Assembly: GCA_018136815.1 (NCBI GenBank)
Contig: CM030940.1
Span: forward strand, 822,418 to 886,417
Source: Isochrysis galbana
Lineage: Eukaryota; Haptophyta; Isochrysidales; Isochrysidaceae
Direction: 5' to 3'
DNA: 64,000 nucleotides
The translations under genes were made by a program, and so were the position numbers. The notes below the pieces were generated by a model. It was given only the letters and a program-made list of their open reading frames with translations. It made no database searches and was not told where the DNA came from. Numbering within the stretch: position 1 is the first letter of the stretch; each line of letters starts with the position of its first letter. Below, in pieces: positions 9,966-21,774 of the stretch.

Positions 9966-10358
9966 ATGAACGACAGCAATTCCAAAGATGTCATTATTAA
10001 TGCTCTGTTAGGAAAAAGGAAGCGTTCGCCCGTGGAATCACTTGCGTCTATGAGCATAGCACGTCTTTCTGACAATGACTGGTTGGCCTACACTGAGTCC
10101 ATGGATCATGACACAATGTCCTCAGATATTTATAATGAGTTCAAGAAGGACTCCAACTTCAGTACAGAGTTAGACAAGTACAAATATTGGGATTGCAAGG
10201 ACGTGATAAAAAGCATCACGTTTGTGAAGAAGCAAGTGTTCGAAGCTGTCGCAAGTATGGTACCGCAAGAGGTATACTTGCACAAGGACAAGCTGTCCCA
10301 CTCCACCAGGCGTTCTCCTCAATTGTACGTTCACCAAGCTTTTGGTTGGAACATGTGA
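9966..10358 (+). CDS. Hypothetical protein, 130 aa
   Basis: This is a non-repetitive, mildly acidic ORF with balanced composition (KRKRSPVESLASMSIARLSD; later DNDWLAYTESMDHDTMSSDI) and lower GC than flanking genes. It has a basic KRKR patch near residue 17 that could act as a nuclear signal. No homologous family was recognised. Its open frame and composition suggest genuine coding DNA, perhaps of foreign or mobile origin. An intron-containing extension cannot be excluded. Confidence 0.35.
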   Translation: MNDSNSKDVIINALLGKRKRSPVESLASMSIARLSDNDWLAYTESMDHDTMSSDIYNEFKKDSNFSTELDKYKYWDCKDVIKSITFVKKQVFEAVASMVPQEVYLHKDKLSHSTRRSPQLYVHQAFGWNM

Positions 10359-10870
10359 ATACCAATGTAGAACAAAACAATGAAGGTTACCGGGACGCCG
10401 TCTGGGGTACCCTTCGGTGGATGTTCGGTCCAACCATCGAGTGGAAAGTCCCCAGGATAGAGACCATAAAAGCTTCCATTTCGTGGTTGGTGTCGCTGCA
10501 AGATCGGTAAAAAAAAGGGGGGGGGGGTACAAGACGTAGGAGAGATCTCACACTTTGCCAAGAGTGGAGGGAGAGATCCTACCGCTCGACAAAATGACTG
10601 GCCATGGTCCTGCCTTCTCACTACCCCCCCCCCCTCCTCCCCCCTTCACGCTAGAAGGTCACGTTGACGTTATGTACGAAAACATGCAAGAAGCGCGTTC
10701 CCCAATTACCCCCCATTCCTGGTAGTAGAGTAAAGCCTCGGTGGCTGGGGATCCCTCCGCCGCGCGCGGTCGCTCGCTGCCTGCCGGTGCCAGCCCTGCC
10801 TTCGGTGGCACTAGCCGCACTCTCCCCTGTTACCCCGTGCGGCAGTCGTCCCCTCCTCGAAGCGTGCGCA

Positions 10871-11413
10871 ATGTCACCGATCGACCTGCGTGACGTCGCT
10901 GGGCTCGTCATAGACTACCTCCCGTTACCATCCCAGGCCATCCTGTACAAGACCAGCAGGGTGCTCCGGGGCATCGCGCTGCGCTCCTGGCCGGTTGAGG
11001 CTCATAAGCACATGAGTGTACCCTTGTGGCGCCTCTGCGAGCGTGCCGCGAATGAGGGTGATCTTGCTCTACTGCAGTGGAGCAAACACAGGACCCGCCA
11101 TCAGCGGAAGTCTCCTCGGATGTCTAGATGTAGTCGTCGGGTGTCTGGAACTACAAAAACAAAACTTTCCCCCCCCCCCCGTTATACACCTCAAACAGTA
11201 GAATCTTATCCAGCCCTTTTTGGATCCATTCCCGAGAGAAGGGTCCATATGAGCCTAGGGTACACACAGAGACCATTTGCACCCACATCATCTCGAAGAG
11301 TGGAGGAACGGCTCCAAGCAGTTGAGAAGGTGGTGGTAGATCTGGATTCTCAGATGACATTGATCAGACGCATGTTATCGACCATTCTACCTGAATTGAC
11401 ACGTCGTCAGTGA
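10871..11413 (+). CDS. F-box/ankyrin-like N-terminus joined to a coiled-coil tail, 180 aa; possibly chimeric
   Basis: Residues 1-72 read like the start of algal or giant-virus F-box/ankyrin proteins: DLRDVAGLVIDYLPLPSQA, then RLCERAANEGDLALLQW, an ankyrin-entry pattern. The frame then crosses a lysine- and arginine-rich stretch and a C-run at 11168-11180. It ends in a heptad-like helix (RVEERLQAVEKVVVDLDSQM) before stop 11413. The two halves look unrelated, and the C-run is a likely place for a sequencing or slippage error, so the single-frame model is tentative. The convergent minus-strand membrane-protein ORF overlaps the stop by a few bases. Confidence 0.35.
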   Translation: MSPIDLRDVAGLVIDYLPLPSQAILYKTSRVLRGIALRSWPVEAHKHMSVPLWRLCERAANEGDLALLQWSKHRTRHQRKSPRMSRCSRRVSGTTKTKLSPPPRYTPQTVESYPALFGSIPERRVHMSLGYTQRPFAPTSSRRVEERLQAVEKVVVDLDSQMTLIRRMLSTILPELTRRQ

Positions 11414-12015
11414 TGGTGATGTAGTGGTAGGAGTGCAATGTATAGTACTAGTGCGAGCAATGTGCTCACAAGGAGTGATGCGGTTCTCACATCTGTGCAT
11501 TCATAGACTGTCTGGACATTCAATGCACACACGTATGCACATGAGAGTGCAATTGAGAATCCAGCATTGCGCAATGAGATGGATAATGCACCGGTACAAT
11601 ACAGATGAGTCAGGCTTGCTATGAGGAGGAGTAGCTTGATAATAATCACGGGTATCATCTCATGAGTCACACAACGGTAATGCACAGGAAGGACGATTAA
11701 GATGAGTATGGAGAGAAGTAAGGTTGCATTGAGTACCCAATCGGCAGCCTGACGTGCCCATTTGGTAGGTATCGTTGTCACACCAAGTGCTATAGCTGTT
11801 GTCACCATGACCCATGGAGACAGATTCCACCAAATCGACATCTTGTAGTTTCCTCTTCTATTTTTGTAGTCGTACAAAATCACTACACGCGGTGCGCTTT
11901 GCAGACGTGGTCCTCTTGTGACACTCGAGTCGCTGGCTGCGGGTGGCATTAATCTCTTTTCGCAAAGATGGGTGTTGTGTGAGTTTTGGAACTGATTCGA
12001 GAAACTTACTATCAT
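11407..12015 (-). CDS. Multi-pass membrane protein, about six helices, unknown family
   Basis: The C-terminal 145 residues (from the internal Met at 11841) contain five or six hydrophobic segments. Examples are WVMVTTAIALGVTTI, LLLSILILIVLPVHY, MIPVIIIKLLLLIASL and LLVSTLLALVLYIALLPL. The protein ends in four His. The first 58 codons are polar and overlap another minus frame (11858-12127, basic, 89 aa), so the true start may be 11841. Strong hydrophobic periodicity makes this a credible coding region. It is AT-richer than the host genes, and its neighbours are also unrecognised. Confidence 0.45.
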   Translation of the reverse strand: MIVSFSNQFQNSHNTHLCEKRLMPPAASDSSVTRGPRLQSAPRVVILYDYKNRRGNYKMSIWWNLSPWVMVTTAIALGVTTIPTKWARQAADWVLNATLLLSILILIVLPVHYRCVTHEMIPVIIIKLLLLIASLTHLYCTGALSISLRNAGFSIALSCAYVCALNVQTVYECTDVRTASLLVSTLLALVLYIALLPLHHHH

Positions 12016-12353
12016 CCGAAGTCTTCAACAGGTGCCTAGCTTTTGATCCTGTATCGGTCGACGATCGTTGTGTAGTTGTCGCTTTATTTTTCGAATGTCT
12101 GGAAAGAGCTGCATTCAAAGCCTTCATGAGTGTCTGATACCTCTAACGAAAATTTTTCCCCCCTCCCTCGACAACGTCACCATAATACTCCAAATGAATC
12201 CCGCTACAATGAACTTGTCGAAGACCTCCATCAGTGCCTCCGTTGATTATTTTGGACTTGCTCGCACCTGGGTATTCTGTATTCTGACGCGCGTGTGTCA
12301 ACATCATTTTGTAGGAGGGGAATGTAGAAGGGGGTGGTATATTCACAGTTTCA

Positions 12354-12763
12354 GTGGATCGAGGAGTCGCCTTCCCCGACGAGGTGCCGCCATCGCACAG
12401 AAATGCGCTTCTGACGGTTTCAATCACGGCCCGTGACGAGCTGGGCGGCGTGGCGCGCGTGTACGGATTCCGTCACGATGTGGGCGCGGTCGAGCTAGCA
12501 GACGTCTGGGTTGCCGAGCACTTGCGGCAAAGAAGTTGGGCACTCATCTTGTACAACGAGCACTTGCCCATGCCAAAGATCTTGGCGTATCGACGATGTG
12601 GATGTGGACACTCTCGTCTCCAAAACTGTTGAGCTTTTATTCTCGCCTTGGGTTCGAGGCGGTGGGTGGGAAGCAGATCCCCTCTCGCATGCGATCGCGA
12701 TACTTGCGCAGACGGTGGCCCTGGATCGACTCTGACATCGTTGTCATGCGCCGAGGGGTGTGA
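12354..12763 (+). pseudogene. GNAT acetyltransferase remnant, split over two frames
   Basis: The first frame gives beta2-beta4 (LGGVARVYGFRHDVGAVELADVWV, AEHLRQR). The second frame gives the acetyl-CoA loop and C-terminal half: GTHLVQRALAHAKDLGV, then TMWMWTLSSPKLLSFYSRLGF, ending at 12763. The two frames abut near 12535, so the copy is disrupted by an indel or contains an error. The substrate is unknown. The N-terminus is not defined; the first in-frame codon of the shared frame is near 12354. It lies at the right end of the unusual 9.4-12.8 kb cluster. Confidence 0.6.
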
Positions 12764-14528
12764 ATGGGGGAAACGATTGCGGGTTGCGCAACGACGGGAA
12801 CCTTCCTAGTCCGCGATCTCCACCGGGATCTGCGGCAGCCAGGGTAGCCGCGTGCGTGCACACACACACACACACCAAGGCGTCCCAAAGGGGAGACATG
12901 TGGATCGTGATTTCAACGAGATATCGACCCTGTCACAAATCGAGTCAATGGAGTAAGACCACCTGTGGGGTTCAACAAATGCAAGTTGAGTCAAGTGACC
13001 CTCCAGGTGACAACAGAAAGTGCTAGCAGGGATGGGGATAATTGAACGCTTTTGGTCTCCCAGCCGAGCCGCACGCGTCCTCGCCCGCTTTGCCCGATCA
13101 TTCTCGGCTTGCTCTCCCCGGCGTAGCGCGATTTCCATCACTTCCTGAGCGCGGATCATCGCACCAGAATCGGAGCTATCTCCTCATCGCTACAATGGCC
13201 GATAGCAGCAGGCCAGCATGTCTGTTGTGCTTGGTGTGGCCGGAGCCACGGGCCGTGTGTGTGGTGCGACCGGCGACCGGGCGTCGCACTCGCACCTGCT
13301 CGCTCGGCCCTCTACTAGCGGACGCGGTCGCTTCGCCAGCGACTGCTCCATGGGGACAGGGAGGGCGCCCTCGGCGGGGGACCCGAAGGAGAGAGAAGGG
13401 CTACGTCGGCGCGCTCCGTCGCAAACTTAGTTGAGACCTTCAGTCCAAGCCCACGGCCGCCGCACTGGAGCTGTCTCCCCAGCCCTCCTGCCGTCCCACC
13501 CCACTCCTCATGTGTATACATTGGCTTGTAAAGCGATCCACAGCTCCACCCACACCTCCCCCACTACCAACAGGTTGAGTAACGGGTATAGTTAGAAAAG
13601 CAAAGGCAAAGGAGACGGAGAAGGAGAAGCACAAGACAAGACGAGGGGTTCTCAGCACACTGCATACAAGCAAAGCTACAAAGCACGAAGGAACAAGAGA
13701 AATAAACACCCTGGGAGCCGCCAGCAATTTAGTGGGAAAGCTCCGAGGGAACTGATGAAAGGGCACCCGCATCACGCACATCACGTGAGGCAAATCGCCG
13801 TCACAACCGACGTGAAAAGCACGGAGACGTGTCAGAGAGTTTGTCTTTGCGTACCGACAGCACAATGCTGTTTGCGGCACATGCACCGCTAGGTAGTGGC
13901 AAAGGCGCAGCAGAATCGAATTCGTAGAGATGAGGTCTCAGGACAAGCACGCGCCGCATGTACATGCAGATTCACATTCGCAGTGTGAAAAGCGTCCGAA
14001 GTCCTTCAGGGGGTGCGCTACTCGCGCGCACAACGTCGACCAATGCCGTCAGTGCGTCAACCAGCCTTTCCTTGCCCGCCTACCATTCGACGGGTAAGAC
14101 CGGGCTAGGCGCTAGAGGCGTCCCAAGCGGCACAGGGTAGGGATCAGAGTCACTTCTTTTCTTGAGAGACCTGTATCCACGACGCACATGCGTCAACGAA
14201 AGCGCTCATGTGGCCCCCAGTTGCGCATCGGGTTAGCAGCCGAAAAGGGTGCTCGACGCCGTATTGAACCACGTTTAGATGGACTTCGCCAGTTGTTAGA
14301 GCCGTATCAGAGCTGAAGCGTGTATCACTCGTCATACGAGGGCCTGTCCACCAAGGACAGGTATTAGCGAGATTCATGATGTTATAGTCAGACTTCGGAA
14401 GCAGCAAAAAGACTCGATACGAAGTGAGCCCCACTGCCATCTTCCATAGTTGTTTTGCGGAATTCGCAACATCTCAGCTTACACTGGAAGTTGCCCACAA
14501 TCATAGCGACGTACTTTGCACGCAAGCC
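12764..14528. other. No gene supported; includes a (CA)n tract and a diverged duplicated segment
   Basis: A CA microsatellite lies at 12861-12877. Bases about 13290-13435 resemble 22017-22190: both have CACCTGCTCG, then GGACGCGGTCGCTTCG and CAGCGACTGCTCC, then GCCCTCGG with a G-run. This is an old duplication or repeat. A minus ORF at 14150-14440 (96 aa) has balanced composition but no recognisable domain and may be 3' UTR of the next gene. Confidence 0.35.
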
Positions 14529-16619
14529 CTATCGGCTCCCCCCTTTCGTCCCGCTCTTTTTCTTCTTGCCACCCCGAGCTTTGCCTCGACTGCCTGTGCG
14601 CTCCTTTGGAGCTGCTAGCTCGGGGCACACGGATCCAGCAAGAGCTGTAGCAGAAGCGGTAGCCGTGGCGGTAGCAGTGATAGGAATGGAAGGGGATGGG
14701 CCTGTGGGCTTGCAGCTTGTAGCAGCGGATGCTGCGAGAGAGGGGACGGCCGTCTGCTTTTGTACTGGGAAAGGTACACGCTGAGTGACACTCGTAGCCG
14801 GTGCCGTGGAAGCGGGCGAAACGGGCACGGAAACGATGAGGAAGTCGGCATCGTCAGAAGGGGAGGATGCAGTCAAGACGACAGGGGGCGCATGCATGCG
14901 ATTAGGCCACTCCTCCCATTCGTCATCAGCAGCAACCGTCTTGGCGACACCGCTAGCGGCCTGAGATCACATACGAGCATCGAAAGGATTGGTGAGAAGG
15001 CTATGAAAGCATTTGTGATGCCTGTTGGTGATTCTAGTACTGATAGTGTGGGATCGCCATGCATGCTGTGCGATATTCTTGGCTAGGAGGATACTTACAT
15101 TCTTTGCGACGGAGGTAGCAAGCCCCCTTCTGCCCAGAGAGGCCACGTTCTGCACGGCACACGCAGTCGATCCGAATGCATTCAGCGCCGAATAGGTGAC
15201 ACGCCCAGCGTCCTCTCCATATCGATGCGAAACAGCGTCAGAGGCCGCGGCGGCAGTGCAAGTCGACACCTGTGCGCCCGTTTGACCGATCGCATCGAGC
15301 ACCTCCCTCGCTGCTGCCACCGACGCCCCGCCAATGGCGCGGATCGCAGCACCCATACGAGAGGGCTGCGATGGGTGCACCACCAGCTGCAATCGCTCAG
15401 CTGCCGCAGCACCCGCCCGAGTCGCCGCCATGCCGACCGCATGAGAGGCATTGTATGTGATTCCCTCGGCAGCGCGCGCGACTGTGGAAACTCCCTCGAT
15501 GGCTGCTTCGATTCGCGAGGGCGGACCAACGCGGCGGGTAAACACCCTGCCACCCGCGATCGCGGTAAATGTCCGCCCCGTCTCCATGCCACTGGAGTGC
15601 ATGAGCCCCGTAGGAGCCCAACCGTTGACCTGCGGAGCACCCGCACCGGCCTTGGATTCAGTGCCGCTGGCCGTACCAGGCTGGTTCGGCGCCGCGCCCG
15701 CAATTCCCGCGCCTGCCACATTGCTGGCGCTGGTAGGGCCATGACAGCCATCCGGTTGCATGCAGTATGCGCCTCGCATGTGGGCTCCAACAATCTCGCT
15801 CGCCTCGACCGGTCCCACGTTTCGACGGAAGACCTCCAGGGCCGTCTCAAGCCCTGTGGTGATGAGATCTGCACAGCCGCGCAGTCCGCGCGCGGTCAGT
15901 GCACCAGAGCGCAGGATGGCAGAGGCAGCGAGCAGGGCGAGCCGTGGTGCCTCTTCGTCGGCGAGCGTCGCTCCGGCCGACCAGATCCCAAGGTGTGCAG
16001 CCAGTCGTGCTGCCGTCTCGCGCTCCGTGTCGTTGGCCGCAGGGAGTACAAGCAGAGTGGTCGGCTCTGTGCTTGGCGGAGCGCGCTTGAAGGCAAATTC
16101 GTCGGGCGCCCGGACTAGCCAAATGACAACGCCGCCTTCAGAAATGTCAAGAGACCATACGGACTCTCTGCGTCGATGGCTCTGCCCTCCCCCACCGCCG
16201 GCAAGGCTACTCAGGAATCCACTACGATAGCAGCAGGGTGAGTCGCCATTGAGACCGCACCTGTCCCACTCCGAGTCGGGGTACGTGACGTGGCGAAGCA
16301 CGCTGCCCGTGAGATAAAGTGCGCCAACTCCCTCAAACGTGCGCGAGCCGTCGGGCGTGGTCGAGTATCGCCGGACCGGCGTGATGGCCAGGTGCATCTC
16401 TGAGGGTGCCGCATCGGCAAGGAGCTCCTGATCGGAGCCGTCGTCCTCGAATGGTGCGGGACCGTCGCTTGTGCCTTGGCTATGCGCGTCATCGAGGGAG
16501 GATGTGGAGGAAGAGAGCCGCGCGCTCGAGTGGAACGATGCCTCGTCTATCTGCTCCTCGAGCGGAGGGATCTCCTCCTCCATCTCGTCAGCCGATGAGA
16601 TGTCGCCTGCCTCCGACAT
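14529..16619 (-). CDS. Senescence/spartin-domain protein, 2 exons, 650 aa
   Basis: Exons are 16619-15099 and 14960-14529, with a 138-bp GTAAGT...CAG intron in phase 0. The family signature lies in the C-terminal third. A region from about FTRRVGPPSRIEAAIEGVS through HRYGEDAGRVTYSALNAFGS to ASLGRRGLATSVAKN matches the plant senescence/spartin domain (PF06911 type), with its Ala/Gly-rich amphipathic helices. The preceding block (GGVVIWLVRAPDEFAF) fits the beta-rich segment of that family. The N-terminus is acidic and Ser-rich; the C-terminal tail is Ser/Thr/Pro-rich and ends in a lysine cluster (GGKKKKSG). In plants and animals such proteins act at lipid droplets and endosomes. I chose ATG 16619, just downstream of a C/T-rich leader. 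A much longer in-frame extension upstream is low-complexity and rejected. Confidence 0.85.
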
Positions 16620-17330
16620 CGTGCAGGAGAAAGGGGGGGGAGGGAGGGAGCGAGGGAGGGGAGGCGATGGGGGAGCGGGGGGGAGAGGCGGACGGGCGGG
16701 AGAGATGGAGGGGGCGGGAGCGGGGGGAAGACGAGGTGAGGGGAGGAGAGGGGAGGGGAGGGGAGGGACGGAGGGAGAGGAGGGAGGGAGGAGGCGGAGG
16801 AGAGCAGGAAGGGCTGAGGGAAAGGGAGAGAGAGATGGAGAGAGAGAGAGAAAGAGCGAGAAGAAGAAGGCGCGCGGGCAGGGAGGGAAGGGAGAGAGAG
16901 AGGGGGGGGGGGCTCTGACCGGCCCTCCGTTGTATCTCTCTCTCGCTCTCTCCCCTTCCGCTTGGGCGGAGGGAGGCTGGCCGCTCGCCCCCCCGCCCCC
17001 CCCCCCCCTGCCCCCCCCCCCGCCCCCCCGCCTCCCCCCCCCCCCGCCTCCCCCCCCCGCCCCCCCCCCCCCCCCTCCCCTTCCCCCCCCCCCCCCCCCC
17101 CGCCCCTTCCCCCAGCGCGCTGGCCGACGGCCCTCGGCCACAAAGAAACTAACGATCCCGCAACCACCGTCTTCCCCCCCTCCCCCCCCCCCGCCTTCTA
17201 GTCCGCCCTTTACTCGACTTGTGTACTCCCCACCTGGCCTCGTCTTCTATGAGTAGACACGGGTGGGGGTTTTGTTTTTCGTTTTGATTATGTATGAAAA
17301 ACGTGCAGCGGGGCAGCGGGGCTGTCACAC

Positions 17331-19634
17331 CCCTAGATGGGAAATACGTATTCACCGTATTTGTACGCAGACCAAAAACAGACCGTATTTGCCGTATTTG
17401 AAACCCCCTCCGTATTTGCCCCCGTATTTGGAAGTAGAAGTAGTGAAGTAGTAACAGACAACGCGACGACGCATACAGGTCTGTGGTCTGTAGTGCGATG
17501 GTGCGATCTTGTGATCGTTTGTGATCTTGTAATCTTCACAACATGGTGTGTGGTATATGGATATGGTCCTCAGATGAGCAACTTCTGAATACACTCAGCA
17601 CTGGGGTGCACAGCATCATCACCAAGCCAATCGTCCTCATCATCCTCATCGCTGTCATCATCACTCTCTCACTTCGGAATATCTGGACGCCAACCAGCGC
17701 TTTGCACACGCATTTGCACATGCATGGACTCGTGACAAAAAAACAACTTATCCGCCACGTGATGGGCCATACGCGAACGCGCTTGAGAATGAATTTGGCC
17801 ATACACCGACCAATTGCGTTCAGCAGCTGACGCTGCTGTTGGTTGGGACAAAACTTGTTGTGCAATGGCTGCAAGCATTGGAACATGTTTGCCGTACATT
17901 GTCCACCATTAAGATGGCTCCATAACTTTGGCGTTTTCGATTGCAGATGGCCGAGAGAAAGCACCAGTACCGTTTTGAAACAGAGCAAACTCCCTCTCAA
18001 CCTTTGCAACTCGTTGCACAACTTCGGGGGTGGAAGTGGAATATTCTGTCCAAGCTTGCTCTGGGTTAGGGGATTCCAAGATGGCATCACGCAAGCAAAG
18101 GCGATCGAAAATCGTATGCAAGCCGTCCATGGTCGCATCATCCAAGTATCCAAGTCGCCCACTGTTTGCATGAACTCCGGATCCAACGCATACCCCGCTG
18201 CGTGCATGGGTGAATTAAGGTATTCCCAGCGATCAGCATGAAGCTTTGCCAATTTCTTGAACCAAGGGACCTTATCTTGCATTGCCTCCATGCGTTGGCC
18301 GATCATGAACATCCTATCGTAAACTTTGCCCATGCAAAACGAGTTGCTGTCCATCAAACGCAAGAGTTTGACAACAGGAACAGGCATAGCCACATGTAGT
18401 ATGAGTGTGAGTGTATTCCAGAACCCCTCATGATCAAGAACAATGGCCTTCACCTTCTTTCCAATGTCTGCATCCAACTCGCCATCATCGTCGCCGATTG
18501 CCGATCGCCCCCCACACGAAAACTTATGCGCCGCATATTCCATCGTCACCACAACTTGTTGCAACTCAGTTTTCACCCGCGGAGCATTCGAGACATCTCA
18601 CGGAATTTGCTGGCAAAACGAGTTTGCTTTGCGCGGTATAAGCCGAATTCTTTACCATGATTTGCAGCAATGGTCTCTCGAAGCTTGGTGCGTGGCCACC
18701 TCGAGCGACCCCAAAATAAAGATAAGACGTTGCCGACCTTCGAAATGACATTTGCTACCTCCGGCACTTTTGTAAAGTCTTTCAACTCAAGACTGAGAAC
18801 GTGTGTCCCACAACATGTGGCGGTGAGCCACTTATAATGCTTCTCCAAGATTCTCCAAGCTGCCTTCATCGTGCTACATGTATCTGTGACGACTTGAACA
18901 AAGTTCAATCGACCATGTTTCTCGATGCGTTGACGCATCATCTCAGCAATGAATTCAGAATTTTCTAAATCGCTACTTGCCACCTTGATTGTGCCATCAA
19001 ACAATATGCACCCAGGATTGCCAAACAAGAAATTGATCAAATGATCCTTCACCACATTATTCCAACCATCCGACACAATCGAGCATGTTTTGTTGAGAAT
19101 TTGCTCACGTAGCGGACCAAGCTCACGCTGCAGCCTAGCCGTAGTCTGATCCAACAACACACCATGCAAATTTTTGCGCGTTGGCCCCTTGTATGATGGA
19201 TGTGCCGTCTTCAACGCGGCAATCATCGCCTTGAATTTTGGATGGTCAGCAATCGCAGTCGGGATGTTGCAGGCATAAAACAACTCGGCGATCGCCGCAT
19301 CGCACGCATCTCTTGCCGCCACATTAAAGCACAATGTCGATTGACCACTAGTGTTATTGAGCTTGGGCTGGACATGCTTCTCCATATTTGCTTCCGGCTT
19401 TGAAAATGGTGACGACGAAGCAGCCGCTGCATCCACCTGCCTCACAGCCAACTTGTGCCGCTTCTTGTCGCCCTTCGTCAACTCGTTCTTTCGCACCCTG
19501 TCCAGGAGCAAAAGGAAAGATGGGTCGTTGGCTGTGCAAGGGGCTCACATGCTGCGACCTAAGAGATGGTCAACAACGCGGGTGGCCCCGCCATGGCGCG
19601 AAACACCGCAGCCGATGCACTTCCAATGTGGGTT
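17331..19634 (-). mobile_element. hAT-family DNA transposon with BED zinc finger, degenerate
   Basis: Reading the minus strand, a BED finger (WKCIGCGVSRHGG, then VVDHLLG) lies at about 19634-19555. Next come a DUF659-type RNase-H core, with CSIVSDGWNN, VQVVTDTCSTMKAAW and TATCCGTHVLSLELKDF, and then a KTELQQVVV region. The C-terminal dimerisation block is SAAERNWSVYGQIHSQARSR plus HHVADKLFFCHESMH, ending at 17669. The coding order is intact, but the frame is broken by a stop just after the BED finger and about three frame changes (near 18575, 18145 and 17900). The lower-coordinate terminus has GATGGGAAATACGTATTCACC followed by several CCGTATTTG subterminal repeats (17331-17432). The other terminus is missing; composite repeats start at 19786. 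Confidence 0.85.
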
Positions 19635-19785
19635 GCTGGTGTCCTCCTCATTTCGAGTTTAATTTGCGATCTCTTCATATCTCCCCTTAGGCACGTCGTC
19701 GCACTTCTCTCGTCTTATTCGGTAGGTCTCTTGGAATCCTGCGTAGCAAGATAGCTAACGTCTAACGTCTTCAAGTTCAAGTTTC

Positions 19786-20248
19786 AACTAAGTTTATACT
19801 TGGTTGCCCCATGGGGGGGCACGAGCCCCCCCCTCTCTCCACTCCTCCCCTGCCATGGGGGAGGAACCACCCATGCTCCTGGCACGCCTGATGGCTTGCC
19901 AGGAGCAGAATGCCCTGCTGACCCACTCTCCCACTGGGAGGCTTGCCTGCCTCGCGCGTCCTGGCCTGTCGTGGCCAGCCCATCGCTCCAACCCCCCCTC
20001 CCCCCCTGTTCGACAGGCAGACAGGTGCAGATTGGGGACCCCTGAGGCACAGGAGCGCCAGCGAGGGAGAGGCAGGGGAGGCCAGGGCCCAGCCCCAGCC
20101 TCCTCTGCCCCCTGAGCTGGCCTCCAGGGGCCTCCAGGGGTCGCCAGGGGCAGCTGCAGGCCTGTCGCAGGCGCGCCATCGCGCGTGCCTGCAGGAGAGG
20201 GGAGAGAGAGCGCGGAGAAGGGGGTGGGCGGAGCGAGAGCTCCGCCCA
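19786..20248 (+). repeat. Composite repeat unit R1, copy 1
   Basis: It starts AACTAAGTTTATACTTGG and contains CTGCCATGGGGGAGGAACCA, CTCCTGGCACGCCTGATGGC and TGGCCTGTCGTGGCCAGCC. About 400 bp are matched, with substitutions and indels, by 21034-21430 in the same orientation. Open frames in it are GC artefacts. Confidence 0.75.
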
Positions 20249-20540
20249 CCGAAAAATATGTAAGTCCCGCACCTGTTTACAGGAGAAGTCGGGACTTAGG
20301 ACGCCGCCAGCCCGGTAGGCATAGGAGGAGAAGGGGAGAACGGATCACCGGGGGGGGGCGCGGGCCACCGACCATATCTAAGCCCTTTTCCCCTATCCCC
20401 CTAGTAGTGCACGGGGGGAGTCGCCTGATGGCGGGGGGGAAAGGGCCGGCGGATTGGGGGTGTAGAAAGTTTTGCTGCGTGAGTAGAAAGTAGAGGGTCC
20501 ACGGCCGCGTGTGCGGTGAGACTATTAAGAAGTTAATTAA
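20249..20540 (+). repeat. Composite repeat unit R2, copy 1
   Basis: It contains TAAGTCCCGCACCTGTTTA, AACGGATCACC plus a G-run, ATATCTAAGCCCTT, and CCCCCTAGTAGTGCACGGGG. The same segments in the same order occur at 56680-57022. Short inverted motifs (TAAGTCCCG with CGGGACTTA) bracket the first 45 bp. Confidence 0.75.
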
Positions 20541-21033
20541 TTCAAGTTCAAGTTTCAAGTTTCCAGTCTTCACGCACGAGATCAATATGAGCGATTCGAC
20601 GCCTGCGTCAAGGCCAACGAAAGCGACCGTGCACGGGGAGCGGAGAACTCGTTCGAGTTCCTCAAGGCGTGGAAGCGTGGTAGCTTGAGGCAGTTGCCCT
20701 CCTCCTGTGCCGCTAGGTGGCCGCAGCTAGGTGGCCGGTATATTCATATTCTGGGTCTCTACGTGGCGGTTAGCGGTTAGGGGCGTTGAGGGCAGTGTCC
20801 GTTGATTGAAGTGGTAGGCATTCACGAGTGGGGGGGGGAGAGTGGGACGTACGCGCTTTATGCTAATTTATTGTTGGATGGGGATGGGTCTCGAGAGCGT
20901 GCGCTATGAGTTTGAGTTTGTCCCCTTACGTGAGCCTCCCTTTATTGTCTTTGGTGAAAACGGGAGTGCTCAATTCAAGTGCACTCTTGAGTTTAGGTTT
21001 TCTCCCTTGTGCCGCTCTCGGGGTGCGGACCGC

Positions 21034-21430
21034 AACTAAGTTTATACTTGGTTCACCCATGGCGGGGCACGAGCCCCCCCCTCTCTTCACTCCTCCCCTG
21101 CCATGGGGGAGGAACCACTCACTCTCCTGGCACGCCTGATGGCCTGCCAGGAGCACACTGACATGCTGACCCATCCCTCTCCGCACAGGCATGCCTGAAT
21201 CGCACGCCCTGGCCTGTCGTGGCCAGCCAATCCCTCTGACCAACCCCTCCTCCCCCTGGGCCCCCCTGATCAGGACCCCCCAGCCAGCTCCAGTCGACTG
21301 GCAGGGGCTCGAGAGAGCCAGCGAGGGAGAGGCAGGAGGGGCCAGGGCCATGCCCCAGCCTCACCTGCCCCCTGAGCTGCGCTCCAAGGCCCCTGCCGGC
21401 CTCCTGGGGACCTGAAGAGGGGCCGCAGGC
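21034..21430 (+). repeat. Composite repeat unit R1, copy 2
   Basis: This is a diverged direct copy of 19786-20248 and shares the same start, AACTAAGTTTATACTTGG. Together the two copies suggest nested or tandem insertions of one mobile unit about 1.25 kb apart. Confidence 0.75.
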
Positions 21431-21774
21431 GCGCGCCATGGCCAGAGCCGCAGGGAAGAGAGGAGGAAGAGGGAAGAGGGAGGGGAAGGGGGAGTGGCAG
21501 CTCTCCCCTCCGGCGTTTACGTGTCTTCTCGTCCCGTTTGGGTAAGAGAAGACGGGGGCGCCAGAGCCAGGAGGGAAGGGCCGCGGCTCGCCGCGGCCAC
21601 TCGCTTAGGCGAGGAGTGATTAGCGCTTCTGGGCTCCCTTTCACGAGTGCCCCCCCCCCCCCTGCGTTGTTTTTACCCGAAAGGGGTTTTCCCCCAGCGT
21701 GGACTCGAGGAGAGGACGTGCTGGGGTGCGCGGGGTCGGTGCGTGCACTGGGGGGAGGACAAATATCGAGGGGA

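Noticed and set aside
12143-12427. 94-codon minus ORF ending GGGKNFR
   Set aside because: Composition is plausible but it overlaps the GNAT remnant on the other strand and has no recognisable domain; not strong enough to list as a gene.
15225-16918. Long plus-strand ORFs opposite the senescence-domain gene
   Set aside because: They are antisense shadows of a GC-rich coding region; only the minus frame has family motifs and splice sites.
16547-17256. Gly-rich and Pro-rich ORFs around the C-runs upstream of the senescence-domain gene
   Set aside because: Homopolymer artefacts; frames on both strands mirror each other.
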